DNA of 64,000 bases, from positions 682,001 through 746,000 of the forward strand of contig NZ_NWTM01000001.1 of the NCBI RefSeq assembly GCF_004137795.1, in the 5' to 3' direction. Position 1 is the stretch's first letter. The number at the start of each line of letters is the position of its first letter. Origin of the DNA: Pectobacterium zantedeschiae. Lineage in GTDB: Bacteria > Pseudomonadota > Gammaproteobacteria > Enterobacterales > Enterobacteriaceae. The notes under the pieces were generated by a model that saw only the letters and a program-made list of their open reading frames with translations, ran no database searches and had not been told where the DNA came from. Below, one piece after another: positions 20,853 to 30,055 of this stretch. The translations under genes were made by a program, and so were the position numbers.

Positions 20853-21100
20853 GGATACCTTCCTTGAATGACTTAATTTGGCTAGCACGATGAATAATCT
20901 GGATATGAAAAACGTCAAGAATAAAATGAGAGCGTTATTGTAACGACTTAATAAAAGTAAACCAGCATGAAAGAGAATATATTCTTTTTGTTATGCTGCG
21001 GTTTCGATAGCGTTTAACGTGTGGTATTCCGGTTTGGTTTTCCGCTGAATATCGGGCACACTGCATACAGTCATTTCTTTGTTTTTAAGAGGCAAACCGC

Positions 21101-21736
21101 ATGTTTACCGGTATTGTTCAGGGCACCGCACCGGTGGTGTCGATTGAAGAAAAATCCAACTTTCGCACGCACGTTATTCAACTCCCTACCGACCTGCTGC
21201 CAGGACTTGCGCTCGGTGCATCAGTGGCGCACAACGGCTGCTGTCTGACGGTAACGGCTATTGATGGCGATCGCGTCAGTTTTGATCTCATCAAAGAAAC
21301 GCTGCGGCTAACGAATCTGGGCGATATTCATGAAGGCGACGTTGTGAATATTGAACGCGCTGCGAAATTTGGCGATGAGATCGGTGGACATGTCATGTCG
21401 GGCCACATCATGTGTACGGCGGAAGTCGTCAAGATTCAGGTTTCAGAAAATAATCACCAGATTTGGTTCCGTCTGGCAGATGAAGCGCTGATGAAATACG
21501 TGTTGCATAAAGGTTTTGTCGGGATTGATGGCATCAGTCTGACGGTGGGAGAAGTGGCTCGCGGGCGTTTTTGCGTGCATTTAATTCCAGAAACGCTGAA
21601 CCGCACAACGCTGGGTCAGAAGAGACTGGGGAATCGCATCAATATCGAAATCGACCCTCAAACGCAGGCCGTGGTCGATACTGTAGAACGCGTGTTAGCC
21701 AGCAAGCAGGCGAACGACCCCGTTAACGAAGCGTAA
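21101..21736 (+). CDS. ribE: Riboflavin synthase, alpha subunit
   Basis: The 211-residue enzyme makes riboflavin by dismutation of two 6,7-dimethyl-8-ribityllumazine molecules. It has two lumazine-binding barrels: [12 protein letters not shown] with [10 protein letters not shown], then [18 protein letters not shown] with GISLTVGEV. Length and ends match E. coli RibE (also called RibC). The neighbouring mdtK and cfa are as in E. coli. A hairpin terminator follows. I see no FMN riboswitch in its 248-bp upstream region. Confidence 0.97.
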   Translation: MFTGIVQGTAPVVSIEEKSNFRTHVIQLPTDLLPGLALGASVAHNGCCLTVTAIDGDRVSFDLIKETLRLTNLGDIHEGDVVNIERAAKFGDEIGGHVMSGHIMCTAEVVKIQVSENNHQIWFRLADEALMKYVLHKGFVGIDGISLTVGEVARGRFCVHLIPETLNRTTLGQKRLGNRINIEIDPQTQAVVDTVERVLASKQANDPVNEA

Positions 21737-21758
21737 TTCCGGCATTGCCTATTTTTGT

Positions 21759-21788
21759 AAACCGGATGAACATCATCATCCGGTTTTC
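21759..21788 (+). terminator. Terminator after ribE
   Basis: An 11-bp perfect stem, AAACCGGATGA (21759-21769) with TCATCCGGTTT (21776-21786), has a 6-nt loop and is followed by TCTC in a T-rich stretch. It also separates ribE from convergent cfa. Confidence 0.75.
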
Positions 21789-21804
21789 TCTTCTCTCTTT
21801 TATC

Positions 21805-22959
21805 TCAGCGCGAAATGCGTAATCCACCATCTATTCCATTGATACTGAATACGATCTGCCAGAGCTGAAGTTCTCTTGCTCTGAATTCCCCTGCACAAGC
21901 GTTCAAATAATAGCTGAACATCCGACGAAAACGTTCAGTGTAGCGTGTGGCAAGTTGGGGCCAACATTGCTGAAAACGGGCTTGCCATGCCATTAATGTG
22001 CGATCGTAATCGGCACCGAAGTTGTGCCAGTCCTCCATCACCATGTAAGGCTCACTCGCCTGCGCAATATGTTGTATAGAGGGAATACAGGCGTTGGGGA
22101 AAATGTATTTATTCATCCAGGGGTCAAGGTGCGGGTTGGTCTTATTGGCCCCTATGGTATGCAGCAGAAACAGCCCATTAGGTTTAAGATTACGCTTTGC
22201 CATGCGAAAGTAAGTGCCATAGTTACGCGGGCCGACGTGTTCAAACATGCCAACAGAAACAATCCGATCGAATTGCTGGTTCAGATCGCGGTAGTCTTGT
22301 AACGCAACGATGACGTCCAGATCCTGACAGCGCTGTTGCGCCAGCGCCTGCTGCTCTCTGGAAATGGTGATGCCGTAAACGGAAACACCATAGCGCCGCG
22401 CCGCGAACTCAGCAAGCCCGCCCCATCCGCAGCCGATATCCAGCAGCGTCATGCCAGATTTTAGCTGGAGTTTTTCACAAATCATGGTGAGTTTATCTTC
22501 CTGCGCCTGTTCCAGCGTTTGTGCCTGTTTCCAGTAGGCGCAGGAGTATTGCATGTAAGGATCCAGCATGAGGGTAAAGAGGTCGTTCCCCAGATCGTAG
22601 TGCACTTCACCGACCACTTGAGCGCGCCGACGGGATTGTAAATTCGTGACGCGAGAGAGGGCGACTCGCATGGCATAGTGCAGGCGGTGAGGCAAGGTTT
22701 TCCCTAGCCCTGCGCGCAGGACACGATGGAAAAACATATCCAGCCGCTCACACTCCCACCACCCATCCATATAGCTTTCACCTAATCCCAACGAACCTTC
22801 TCGCAAGACACGTTTAAAAATGCCGGGATTAATCACGCGGATGTCAAAAGGGCGGGTACCGTTGATGATGATATCCGCAGTGGCCAACATGTCCTGCATT
22901 ATGCGGAACCACGGCGCGGTGTCATTATCCCATTCTTCTGTATAAGGTGAACCCATCAT
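21805..22959 (-). CDS. cfa: Cyclopropane-fatty-acyl-phospholipid synthase
   Basis: The enzyme methylenates cis double bonds of membrane phospholipid acyl chains using S-adenosylmethionine, usually at stationary phase and in acid. The 384-residue length is normal. The SAM site is LLDIGCGWGGLAEFAA, and active-site hallmarks include GLGESYMDGWWEC, HYDLGNDLF, YSCAYWK and SVGMFEHVGP. The N-terminal ~10 residues differ from E. coli; tandem ATG codons 22959 and 22956 follow AAGGAGA. It converges on ribE and precedes purR as in E. coli. Confidence 0.97.
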   Translation of the reverse strand: MMGSPYTEEWDNDTAPWFRIMQDMLATADIIINGTRPFDIRVINPGIFKRVLREGSLGLGESYMDGWWECERLDMFFHRVLRAGLGKTLPHRLHYAMRVALSRVTNLQSRRRAQVVGEVHYDLGNDLFTLMLDPYMQYSCAYWKQAQTLEQAQEDKLTMICEKLQLKSGMTLLDIGCGWGGLAEFAARRYGVSVYGITISREQQALAQQRCQDLDVIVALQDYRDLNQQFDRIVSVGMFEHVGPRNYGTYFRMAKRNLKPNGLFLLHTIGANKTNPHLDPWMNKYIFPNACIPSIQHIAQASEPYMVMEDWHNFGADYDRTLMAWQARFQQCWPQLATRYTERFRRMFSYYLNACAGEFRARELQLWQIVFSINGIDGGLRISR

Positions 22960-22980
22960 GTCTCCTTAACTTTTCACGAG

Positions 22981-23114
22981 TATCCCCGTCATACTTCAAG
23001 CTGCATACGTGTTGGCAATACTCGGCTCATCTCTGAGCCTCGCCCTGAAGGGGCAACGCTTTGGCGTTGTTCAAAACGCTAGCGTTTTGTCACGCAACTC
23101 GAATATTTAGGGGT
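22981..23114. repeat. ERIC-type repeat, copy b (core-less form)
   Basis: It has ends CCGTCATACTTCAAGCTGCA and CTCGAATATTTAGGGGT. The interior CTCGGCTC...GAGCCTCGCCCTGAAGGGGC, GCTTTGGCGTTG and AAAACGCTAGCGTTTTG blocks form nested hairpins. The ERIC central sequence is missing. It sits in the 334-bp cfa-purR gap. The rest of that gap (23115-23293) shows no gene. Confidence 0.8.
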
Positions 23115-23293
23115 GAAAGTATCGTAAAACACCTGGACAGCACTTATCACAGCCGACATATCGGCTGCCACCAGAGGAAATGAAACGCGATAGTAGATTT
23201 ATAACTGCTTCAGCCAGCATACAAGAAAATGGGCTGAAGCAGAGAGGGAAAGCGGACAGGAATAGAAAAATCGTCTGGACGGTATTGCTGCCG

Positions 23294-24319
23294 TTAGCGG
23301 CGATAGTCGCGGAATGGGCCATCGGCAACTGAGCGACGTTCAATCAGCGTCGGGTGTACTTCAATGACGTGCGCATCTTCTCGCTTACTGGTTATACGAT
23401 CCAGCAGCATAGCAAACGCGGATTGACCCAGGCGCTCTTTTGGTTGATGGATAGTGGTCAGTGCTGGTGTAAAGAAGCGCGCGTGGCGCACGTTGTCATA
23501 ACCGATCACCGAAATATCCTGTGGCACGCGCAAACCCAGTTCATCTGCCGCACAGATGGCACCCATCGCCATGATATCGCCACCACAGAATACGGCCGTG
23601 GGTCGCTGTTTCTGCGCCAGAATCTGATGCATGGCTTTATAGCCGGATTCGGGTTCGAAATCACCCTGAACAACCCATTCGTCGCGCACGGTGATATCGG
23701 CTTCCTTCAACGCTTTTAAAAAGCCGAGGTAGCGTCCGCTGCCGGTGTTGCGTTCTTGAATGCCGGGGATAGCGCCGATATCCCGATGACCACGTTCAAT
23801 CAGGTAGCGACCTGCCATATAGCCGCCTTCAAAGGCGTTATCGATAATCGTGTCGGTAAAATCGCTGTGCATCTGTCCCCAGTCCATCACGACCATCGGA
23901 ATACTGCGATAATCTTCCAGCATCGCTAATAGCTCTGGCGGATATTCAGCACACATTACCAACAGGCCGTCGACGCGTTTTTGCGCCAACATGGAAAGAT
24001 AGGCGCGCTGTTTGCCAATGTCGTTATGAGAATTACACAGCACCAGCGTGTAACCTTTGGCATAACAGCTGTTTTCGACCGCTTCAATGATCTCGGCGAA
24101 GTAGGGCGCTTCGCTGGATGTGGCCAGCAAGCCAATAGATTTAGTGTGATTAACTTTGAGGCTGCGGGCGACGGCGCTGGGCGAATAGTGCAATTCTTTG
24201 ATTGCGGCCCTGACAGCTGCCTTGGTCTCTTCGGCGACGAAACGTGTTTTATTGATCACGTGCGATACGGTTGTGGTGGAAACGCCAGCACGTTTTGCCA
24301 CATCTTTAATCGTTGCCAT
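23294..24319 (-). CDS. purR: Purine repressor PurR
   Basis: A 341-residue LacI-family regulator, identical in length to E. coli PurR. The N-terminal helix-turn-helix [20 protein letters not shown] is followed by the hinge helix with [14 protein letters not shown]. The periplasmic-binding-like core contains [18 protein letters not shown] and [19 protein letters not shown]. With hypoxanthine or guanine it represses purine and pyrimidine biosynthesis genes. An operator-like sequence lies about 45 bp upstream, consistent with known autoregulation. Position next to cfa and ynhF is conserved. Confidence 0.97.
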   Translation of the reverse strand: MATIKDVAKRAGVSTTTVSHVINKTRFVAEETKAAVRAAIKELHYSPSAVARSLKVNHTKSIGLLATSSEAPYFAEIIEAVENSCYAKGYTLVLCNSHNDIGKQRAYLSMLAQKRVDGLLVMCAEYPPELLAMLEDYRSIPMVVMDWGQMHSDFTDTIIDNAFEGGYMAGRYLIERGHRDIGAIPGIQERNTGSGRYLGFLKALKEADITVRDEWVVQGDFEPESGYKAMHQILAQKQRPTAVFCGGDIMAMGAICAADELGLRVPQDISVIGYDNVRHARFFTPALTTIHQPKERLGQSAFAMLLDRITSKREDAHVIEVHPTLIERRSVADGPFRDYRR

Positions 24320-24364
24320 CTAAAAATGACTCCTGAACTTACCTGTTACAGACGTAAGTATATT

Positions 24365-24379
24365 GTTAATCGTTTGCCT
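24365..24379 (-). promoter_or_regulatory. Putative PurR operator upstream of purR
   Basis: On the minus strand the site reads AGGCAAACGATTAAC. It keeps the GCAAACG half of the PurR box and a recognisable second half, and sits 45-60 bp before the purR start, where E. coli purR also carries an autoregulatory operator. Confidence 0.6.
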
Positions 24380-24710
24380 ACGTTTAAAGTTCTTCTTCTA
24401 AGCTAAAAAACAGGATTTCAGAAGGAGAATGCCGAATGTTATACCGAAGGGGTCTGGGTTGACGTTTTTCGACTGATACGCAGCGCTTTCATAAACAGCG
24501 GATTGTGTCCGATTTATCATGAAAGTGAAAGGGCTAATTTATACTATTAGTGATGCATTCGTCCGAGATTTTTCGCTAGAATTATGAAAGAATCGTAATA
24601 ACCCTATTGTTTGTAGTCTTAACTGCCTTGTTGGGTTCTGTTGCAAATGGTGGTGTCTTTTTTTCAGATAAAGTTTCAGATGAAACTTGTTCGCTAATAA
24701 GGAGTGGTTT

Positions 24711-24800
24711 ATGGATACAGATCTGAAGATGTCTTTGCTGACAACGGTTGGCTCGTTGGCTGTGATCATCACGTTTAGCTTTATTGCGGTGCTGAACTAA
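24711..24800 (+). CDS. ynhF: Small inner-membrane peptide YnhF
   Basis: A 29-residue peptide beginning MDTDLKMSLLTTVGSLAVI and ending FIAVLN, with one hydrophobic helix of about 20 residues. It closely resembles the 29-residue E. coli YnhF (starts MSTDLKFSLVTT), also encoded beside purR. A strong AAGGAG (24699-24704) precedes the ATG at ideal spacing. The function is unknown to me; a single-pass membrane peptide is inferred. A long perfect stem-loop follows the stop. It is easily missed because of its size. Confidence 0.9.
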   Translation: MDTDLKMSLLTTVGSLAVIITFSFIAVLN

Positions 24801-24828
24801 CCGATCGGCGTTTCTGTGCTGGTTAGAC

Positions 24829-24871
24829 ATTCAGACACGTTTGTGGTGCATAAAACGTGTCTGAATCGCTT
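24829..24871 (+). terminator. Long stem-loop after ynhF, probable terminator
   Basis: A 14-bp perfect stem, ATTCAGACACGTTT (24829-24842) and AAACGTGTCTGAAT (24853-24866), has a 10-nt loop. A weak T tract (CGCTTTTA) follows, so termination is probable but not textbook. Confidence 0.6.
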
Positions 24872-24874
24872 TTA

Positions 24875-25010
24875 TACCCGTCATACCTCAAGCCGCATGT
24901 GCGTTGGCTGCACTTAAATACTCGGCGATTGTGGTCATCGCCCTGGGGGGCCAACGCTTTGCGTTGTTCGAACGTTAACGGTTGTCCTGAAGCTCGAATT
25001 ATTTAGGGTC
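24875..25010. repeat. ERIC-type repeat, copy c (core-less form)
   Basis: It starts TACCCGTCATACCTCAAG and ends GCTCGAATTATTTAGGGT. The interior is like copies a and b (CTTAAATACTCGGC, CATCGCCCTG, CGCTTTGCGTTG, AACGTTAACGGTT). The ERIC central block is absent. It lies between ynhF and mepH. Confidence 0.8.
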
Positions 25011-25027
25011 TAACAGGTATCATCTGC

Positions 25028-25882
25028 TTAACGAATCGTCTGCGGTGTTACCACGCGACGCGCGCCAACGTAATGCTCCTGCCAATAATCCTCACTCAGC
25101 TTGCTGATACGAATATCTGAACCCGTACGCGGTGACTGGATAAATTTCCCCTCTCCCAGATAAACGCCAACGTGATCGGCTGCACCACGATTATTGATGC
25201 GGAAGAAGACAAGATCACCACTTTCCAGCTCGCTCTTTTTAATCGGTGCGGCATCACGCAGGTGATACATTTCGTTCGCGGTGCGTGGGATTTGGATCTT
25301 AACGACGTCTTTATAGGCGTAATAAACCAGCCCGCTACAGTCGAATCCGGTAAAAGGAGATGAGCCACCCCAGTGGTAAGGTTTACCTATTTGGCTCATC
25401 AGCTTATTCATGGCTGTTGTTTTGGCATGCTGATAGCGTTTCTTATGCGCCGCGCTCAGCGCCATTCCTTTTTCTGTGAGGGAAGGACTTTTATCCACTT
25501 TCCCTTTGAGGGCGGTCTTCTTCAGCCCTGTCTTGACTCTGGCCTGTGCCGTTGTCTGCTTCTCGTCTTCAGGTTTCAGTTTTTTAAGGTTTTTCTTTAC
25601 TAGTGCGGGCGTACTGCTTTGCGTCCGTGACAGTTTTTTTTCTGTCAGCTTGTTAGCGCTACTGCGGGGTTTGGTTTTATTGCTGACGACGGTAGGTTCT
25701 GGCTTTTTGCTTTTGATCGGAGTGGGTGATTTAGCGTTCGCTTTTGTTTGACGGCTTTTCTTATTCGTTTCTTCAACGGCGTTTTTCTTCGGCGCCGAAT
25801 GCGGGGTATGCGGCGCAGCCTGAACCACGTTCAGGGATAGATTACTGAAAAATAATATAAAAAGAGTAATAAATAAGCGCAT
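25028..25882 (-). CDS. mepH: NlpC/P60 murein DD-endopeptidase MepH
   Basis: A 284-residue exported enzyme with a signal peptide at residues 1-22 (cleavage after VVQA). It cuts meso-DAP to D-Ala cross-links in peptidoglycan. The C-terminal NlpC/P60 domain has catalytic Cys in GFDCSGLVYYAY and His in DHVGVYLGEG. Between them and the signal lies an unusually long (~115 residues), lysine/serine/threonine-rich, low-complexity linker that may bind the wall electrostatically. Length is slightly above E. coli MepH (YdhO, about 271). Conserved neighbour of grxD. Confidence 0.92.
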   Translation of the reverse strand: MRLFITLFILFFSNLSLNVVQAAPHTPHSAPKKNAVEETNKKSRQTKANAKSPTPIKSKKPEPTVVSNKTKPRSSANKLTEKKLSRTQSSTPALVKKNLKKLKPEDEKQTTAQARVKTGLKKTALKGKVDKSPSLTEKGMALSAAHKKRYQHAKTTAMNKLMSQIGKPYHWGGSSPFTGFDCSGLVYYAYKDVVKIQIPRTANEMYHLRDAAPIKKSELESGDLVFFRINNRGAADHVGVYLGEGKFIQSPRTGSDIRISKLSEDYWQEHYVGARRVVTPQTIR

Positions 25883-26223
25883 AATAAAAGTGACCGAACA
25901 TAATCCTTAACTCGCTCAATCCGCACAGTATTCCTGAAAACGGTGTCATAAAAAAGTGGGCACGGTCGCTTTATTCATACAGAATAGTGAAAAAACGTTA
26001 ATAGTTATTTTTTCGATTGATTTATCAGCATTTTCTGGCGTTGATTTCATCAACGACGTAAAACGACAAGAGAAAATAACCCTACAAAAAATGGCGTTTT
26101 TTTGTAGCTAGTGGCATCGGTACAATATCACTGAGTCAATGTCGCTGTCGTAATACCTCTGACGGCGGCTCATGGCTAGCGTTTTGGACGTTAGCCATCC
26201 TATAGATTTAAGGAAGCAAGAAG
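25883..26223. other. mepH-grxD divergent intergenic region
   Basis: A 341-bp non-coding stretch serving two divergent promoters. It holds two small inverted repeats: CGTTGA/TCAACG near 26040-26055, and CTACAAAAA/TTTTTGTAG at about 26083-26108. The second, with A and T tracts in its arms, could be a terminator in either direction or a protein site. No gene is supported. The ribosome-binding site for grxD is AAGGAAG just before 26224. Confidence 0.45.
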
Positions 26224-26574
26224 ATGACGACACCGACAATTGAAAAAATTCAGCGCCAAATTGCTGAAAACCCGATTCTGCTGTACATGAAAGGCTCCCC
26301 GAAATTGCCAAGCTGCGGTTTTTCCGCTCAGACCGTTCAGGCATTGTCTTCATGTGGCGAACGCTTTGCGTATGTAGATATTTTACAGAACCCAGATATT
26401 CGTGCTGAGCTGCCAAAATACGCGAATTGGCCGACATTCCCACAGCTGTGGGTTGACGGTGAACTGGTTGGCGGCTGTGATATCGTGGTTGAAATGTTTC
26501 AGCGCGGTGAACTGCAACAGCTGATCAAAGAAACGGCAGACAAATACAAAGCGCAGCAGGCTGATCAAGAGTAA
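26224..26574 (+). CDS. grxD: Monothiol glutaredoxin 4
   Basis: A 116-residue CGFS-type glutaredoxin. The active site is SCGFSAQTVQ and the glutathione/iron-sulfur binding features are WPTFPQLWVDGELVGGCDIV. It forms [2Fe-2S]-bridged complexes, with itself or BolA, and takes part in iron-sulfur delivery and iron sensing in the cytosol. The C-terminal tail is alpha-helical and charged. Length fits E. coli GrxD (115). It is followed by a strong terminator and then convergent rnt. Confidence 0.97.
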   Translation: MTTPTIEKIQRQIAENPILLYMKGSPKLPSCGFSAQTVQALSSCGERFAYVDILQNPDIRAELPKYANWPTFPQLWVDGELVGGCDIVVEMFQRGELQQLIKETADKYKAQQADQE

Positions 26575-26637
26575 TACTCTTATCAAGCATAATGACGATG
26601 CTAAATGTTGTTATGCTGCGAGCGTGAATCTTTTCAG

Positions 26638-26663
26638 CGGGTGCCTATCGGCACCCGTTTTTT
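26638..26663 (+). terminator. Intrinsic terminator after grxD
   Basis: Stem CGGGTGCC (26638-26645) and GGCACCCG (26650-26657) with loop TATC, followed by six T. Confidence 0.9.
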
Positions 26664-26684
26664 GATCTCGATCTTTTCGTCGTC

Positions 26685-27356
26685 TTAGTCTTCGGCTGAC
26701 ACGTCTTCCAGCGAACTTTCTTCCAACGCAAGCGGCCATCCGCCCAGACGTTTCCAGCGGTTAACCAACTCACAGAATAATAATGCGGTCTGATTCGTGT
26801 CATACAGCGCGGAGTGCGCCTGGCTGGAGTCAAACGTAATACCCGCGGTAATACAGGCTTTAGCAAGCACAGTTTGGCCTAAAACCAGCCCGCTGAGCGC
26901 TGCGGTATCGAAGGTAGCGAAAGGGTGGAACGGATTACGCTTCAGGCTACAACGCTCCGCTGCTGCTGCCATAAAGCTGTGGTCAAACGTGGCATTATGC
27001 GCCACGATAATCGCACGGTTACAGCCCTGATCTTTGATCCCTTTCCGCACGACTTTGAAAATTTCATGTAGTGCATCGTATTCGCTCACCGCACCGCGTA
27101 GCGGGTTGGTGGGGTCAATGCCGTTAAATGCCAGTGCGGCCGGTTCCAGAATCGCGCCTTCGAATGGCTCAATATGAAAATGTAGCGTTTCATCTGGCTG
27201 CAACCAACCGTCTTGATCCATTTTTAATGTTACCGCCGCGACTTCCAGCAAGGCATCGGTTTTCGCATTAAATCCGGCGGTTTCAACATCAATCACTACC
27301 GGGTAAAACCCACGAAAACGGCCGCTCAGGGCGTTCAGATCACTTTTATCAGCCAT
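26685..27356 (-). CDS. rnt: Ribonuclease T
   Basis: From the ATG at 27356 ([21 protein letters not shown]) this is a 223-residue 3'-5' exoribonuclease of the DEDDh class. It trims tRNA CCA ends and matures small stable RNAs and 5S/23S rRNA. Exo motifs are [10 protein letters not shown] (DxE), [12 protein letters not shown], and [10 protein letters not shown] with the catalytic His and Asp. The longer upstream frame to 27437 is not used, because GAGA precedes this ATG and the MADKS start matches the family. E. coli RNase T is slightly shorter (215). Confidence 0.96.
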   Translation of the reverse strand: MADKSDLNALSGRFRGFYPVVIDVETAGFNAKTDALLEVAAVTLKMDQDGWLQPDETLHFHIEPFEGAILEPAALAFNGIDPTNPLRGAVSEYDALHEIFKVVRKGIKDQGCNRAIIVAHNATFDHSFMAAAAERCSLKRNPFHPFATFDTAALSGLVLGQTVLAKACITAGITFDSSQAHSALYDTNQTALLFCELVNRWKRLGGWPLALEESSLEDVSAED

Positions 27357-27503
27357 TTGTCTCTTAATCGTTAGCAAAACGCAGCGCGCATTATTGCAAA
27401 CTTTGACTGGAGATGCAGCATGCCCGTTGTCTTTCAAACAGAGGGGGTGGCAGAGGAAGGGAAGAAAGCAGGTGCCGATGTGACACCTGTATTGCGCGGG
27501 GTA

Positions 27504-27911
27504 TTAGTGGCCGATGCCCTTACCGGCGTGGGCGTTTTCGATCAATTCTATTTTATAGCCATCGGGATCTTCGATGAATGCGATCACGGTCGTACCGCCT
27601 TTTACCGGGCCAGCTTCACGCGTCACATTGCCACCTGCCTTACGGATTCGCTCACAGGTTGCGGCAACATCGTCAACGCCCAATGCAATATGACCATAGG
27701 CGTTGCCCAGCTCATAGCTATCGACGCCCCAGTTGTAGGTCAGCTCGATAACCGCACCCTCGCTCTCTTCGGTATAACCGACAAAGGCCAGCGTGTATTT
27801 GTATTCGGTATTCTCGCTGGTGCGTAATACACGCATTCCCAGAATCTGGGTATAGAAATCAATAGAACGTTGTAAATCGCCAACACGCAGCATGGTATGA
27901 AGTAAACGCAT
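27504..27911 (-). CDS. gloA: Lactoylglutathione lyase (glyoxalase I)
   Basis: A 135-residue metal enzyme that converts the methylglyoxal-glutathione hemithioacetal to S-lactoylglutathione. Metal ligands are visible in the usual places: His5 in [11 protein letters not shown], Glu in [11 protein letters not shown], His in GHIALGVDD, and Glu in [10 protein letters not shown]. Length matches E. coli GloA. It is transcribed in the same direction as rnt, 147 bp upstream of it, as in E. coli; the nemRA genes that lie beyond it there are absent. Confidence 0.97.
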   Translation of the reverse strand: MRLLHTMLRVGDLQRSIDFYTQILGMRVLRTSENTEYKYTLAFVGYTEESEGAVIELTYNWGVDSYELGNAYGHIALGVDDVAATCERIRKAGGNVTREAGPVKGGTTVIAFIEDPDGYKIELIENAHAGKGIGH

Positions 27912-28199
27912 AGTGTCCTCGTTAAAAATTGCAACAAAAGGGAAGTATAGCGTTGTGGCTCTGCTGAGTCCAAGCCGTTACGATGATGCTAAAAATGCGA
28001 CACTGCGGTGAGGTTTGTGTTAAAACGTACTATCAGGAGGGATAAATAGCGCGCTGGATCAATTTTAGGACGCCCTGCGTGTAAAAAAATCGTCAGCTAT
28101 TACAATGGTTATCTAATTATTTTCATTGTGACTGTCCGTTTGTGCTTGCCAGCGGTAAAGAACAGGGCTTCAATAAATAGAGTTGTCGCAGGAGGTGTT

Positions 28200-28439
28200 G
28201 TGCCAGAGCAACTTGAACTCTTTGCTGTCCCTAACCCATGTCGTGGTATTTGTCAGACGGATGGAGGCGGATATTGTCGCGGTTGCTTTCGCAGTCGTAA
28301 TGAGCGCTTTAGTTGGGGCCAAATGAGTGATGCGCAGAAACAGGATGTGCTGCGTTTGTGTCGGCAGAGAATGAAACGCTCACAGCGTTCAGAGAAAACC
28401 GATACGCCAGCAGAGTCCCGTCAGCCATCGTTGTTTTAA
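28200..28439 (+). CDS. ydhL: DUF1289 protein YdhL
   Basis: A 79-residue cysteine-rich protein from GTG 28200, preceded by AGGAGG (28190-28195). The DUF1289 signature is CRGICQTDGGGYCRGCFRS, with four cysteines that could bind a metal. It is followed by SWGQMSDAQKQDVLRLCRQR and ends in the conserved QPSLF. Length equals E. coli YdhL. The function is unknown. It is a gloA-slyA neighbour as in E. coli. Confidence 0.88.
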   Translation: MPEQLELFAVPNPCRGICQTDGGGYCRGCFRSRNERFSWGQMSDAQKQDVLRLCRQRMKRSQRSEKTDTPAESRQPSLF

Positions 28440-28669
28440 GTCATCTTGTCTTAGATGATCTATTTACGTGAAATTTTGTTTAAGCAACGCAGGAGCGTTC
28501 GATTGAATAAAATAAGCCTAAGATCATTTTTAAAAGACTTTTATTTGATAGAATCCACTTCTGTTAGGGTTCTATTTTTTACGATAATAAAATCGTTTTC
28601 TATTCTTATAAATCAGAGTTGATTGCAATCCAGGGATATAACTTAGCGTGCTAACAATAAGGAGAGGTG

Positions 28670-29107
28670 ATGGAATTGCCATTAGGATCTGATTTAGCCC
28701 GTCTGGTGCGCGTGTGGCGTGCACTGGTCGATCATCGATTAAAACCACTTGAGCTGACTCAAACGCATTGGGTCACGCTGCATAACATATACCATTTACC
28801 CCCTGGCCAGTCGCAGATTCAACTAGCCAAAGCAATAGGTATTGAGCAACCTTCATTAGTCCGAACTCTGGATCAGCTTGAGGAAAAAGGGTTAATCACT
28901 CGCCACGTCTGTGCGCACGATCGTCGGGCAAAACGTATTATGCTGACTGAATCAGCAGAGCCGATAATACAGGCAGTCAATGGTGTAATTAGTCATACAC
29001 GTAGTGAAGTATTATTTGGTATTACGCCGGAGCAGGTTGATGAATTAGCGTTGCTGGTTGCGCGTCTTGAGAAAAATATATTGGCATTACATGAGAATCA
29101 AGCGTAG
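28670..29107 (+). CDS. slyA: MarR/SlyA-family global regulator (SlyA/Hor/RovA)
   Basis: A 145-residue winged-helix regulator; ATG 28670 is chosen over GTG 28667, with AAGGAGAGG just upstream. It matches SlyA nearly throughout the DNA-binding part: [42 protein letters not shown] and [10 protein letters not shown]. SlyA proteins counter H-NS silencing. In soft-rot bacteria the orthologue (Hor) is known to affect exoenzymes and carbapenem production, and in Yersinia it is RovA. It converges on slyB, as in E. coli where both belong to the same locus. Confidence 0.95.
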   Translation: MELPLGSDLARLVRVWRALVDHRLKPLELTQTHWVTLHNIYHLPPGQSQIQLAKAIGIEQPSLVRTLDQLEEKGLITRHVCAHDRRAKRIMLTESAEPIIQAVNGVISHTRSEVLFGITPEQVDELALLVARLEKNILALHENQA

Positions 29108-29200
29108 CTAAATTTGGGTTACGCAGAGGGAGAATTAAATCCCGGTAAGATTACTGATACCTGTTATTGGTTATTTATTCCGGGAGTTGATTATTCGTTG

Positions 29201-29231
29201 TGACGATCGCCGCAGATAGCGGCGATCGTCA
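29201..29231. terminator. Long perfect stem-loop between slyA and slyB
   Basis: A 13-bp perfect stem TGACGATCGCCGC/GCGGCGATCGTCA with loop AGATA lies between the convergent slyA and slyB genes. No clear T tract follows on either side, so it may be an RNA 3'-end stabiliser instead of an intrinsic terminator. Confidence 0.5.
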
Positions 29232-29238
29232 CACAACA

Positions 29239-29706
29239 TTAGCGTGGAGAAACGGTGATGCTGCGGCCGTTGCTCGCCATGGCTACGCGTTGGCCCGCGC
29301 TGAATTTCGTATCGCCTTGTTTCTGTACTACCATAATGGTACTACCGTCATCACGACGAATTTCCAGTTCTACGCCCTGTGTGCGGTTCAGTGCACCTGT
29401 TGCGCTTTGACCCGCTACACCACCGGCTACCGCGCCAGCCGCTGTCGCCAGACTACGACCAGAACCACCGCCGATAGTGTTGCCCAAGAATCCACCCAGT
29501 ACAGCGCCGCCGAGAGCACCGATAACGTTAGAATCTTCTCCCGCCTGAATCTGAACCGGACGCATAGAAACGATGGTGCCGTAGGTAACGGTCTGTACTT
29601 GTTTAGCTTCGGATGCGCTGTACACATCACCTGAAAGCGTACTGGTATTAGCACAACCAGCCAGCGTGATACCGGCAAGGGTAACCACAAGTAAACGCTT
29701 CATCAT
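29239..29706 (-). CDS. slyB: Outer-membrane lipoprotein SlyB
   Basis: A 155-residue lipoprotein with signal peptide and lipobox LAGC (Cys18). The glycine-zipper region is rich in GGAVLGGFLGNTIGGGSG and AGAVAGGVAGQS, and the C-terminal DUF domain contains GVELEIRRDDGSTIMVVQ. SlyB/Pcp-type proteins protect outer-membrane integrity and are PhoP-controlled in several enterobacteria. No PhoP box was identified by eye here. Confidence 0.95.
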   Translation of the reverse strand: MMKRLLVVTLAGITLAGCANTSTLSGDVYSASEAKQVQTVTYGTIVSMRPVQIQAGEDSNVIGALGGAVLGGFLGNTIGGGSGRSLATAAGAVAGGVAGQSATGALNRTQGVELEIRRDDGSTIMVVQKQGDTKFSAGQRVAMASNGRSITVSPR

Positions 29707-30055
29707 AATAAAAACTCCTTAATAGCGAATATGTCGGGCTGGCTCAGCCTCGGCCGACGCAGTGTTATACCAATAAATTATGGTCTGGCTCAGTGTAGCA
29801 TGCCACTCTTTTTACTCTTTTTTTCAGAATATAATAGTGCGCTTAAATTACGTATAAACAGAGAAGTAAATATCACGAGAAAGGGCTTTTTTTGTAGCAA
29901 ATATTATCAAAAAGCCACTTTTGGTTAAAACCTAACCCGTGTGGCAAAAACACAAAAAATTTAATAATTCAGCGTGTTAACGTGCTACTTTTATTCTCGA
30001 CTTAACGGTTGTTATCAATGTTCTCTTTTTATCCCATAGAGGCAAAGGCTATATA
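29707..30055. other. slyB-anmK divergent intergenic region
   Basis: An AT-rich 349-bp region. It must carry the promoters of slyB (minus) and anmK (plus). No RNA or small gene is supported. The anmK ATG at 30056 has only a weak purine-rich AGAGGCAAAGG upstream. Confidence 0.4.

Noticed and set aside
20853..21100. FMN riboswitch upstream of ribE
   Set aside because: The conserved RFN blocks (AGGGG..., GAUUCGGUG-like segments) are not present between mdtK and ribE.
19358..25010. Insertion sequence remnants
   Set aside because: The terminal inverted repeats belong to short ERIC-type elements without any transposase frame, so they are repeats and not insertion sequences.
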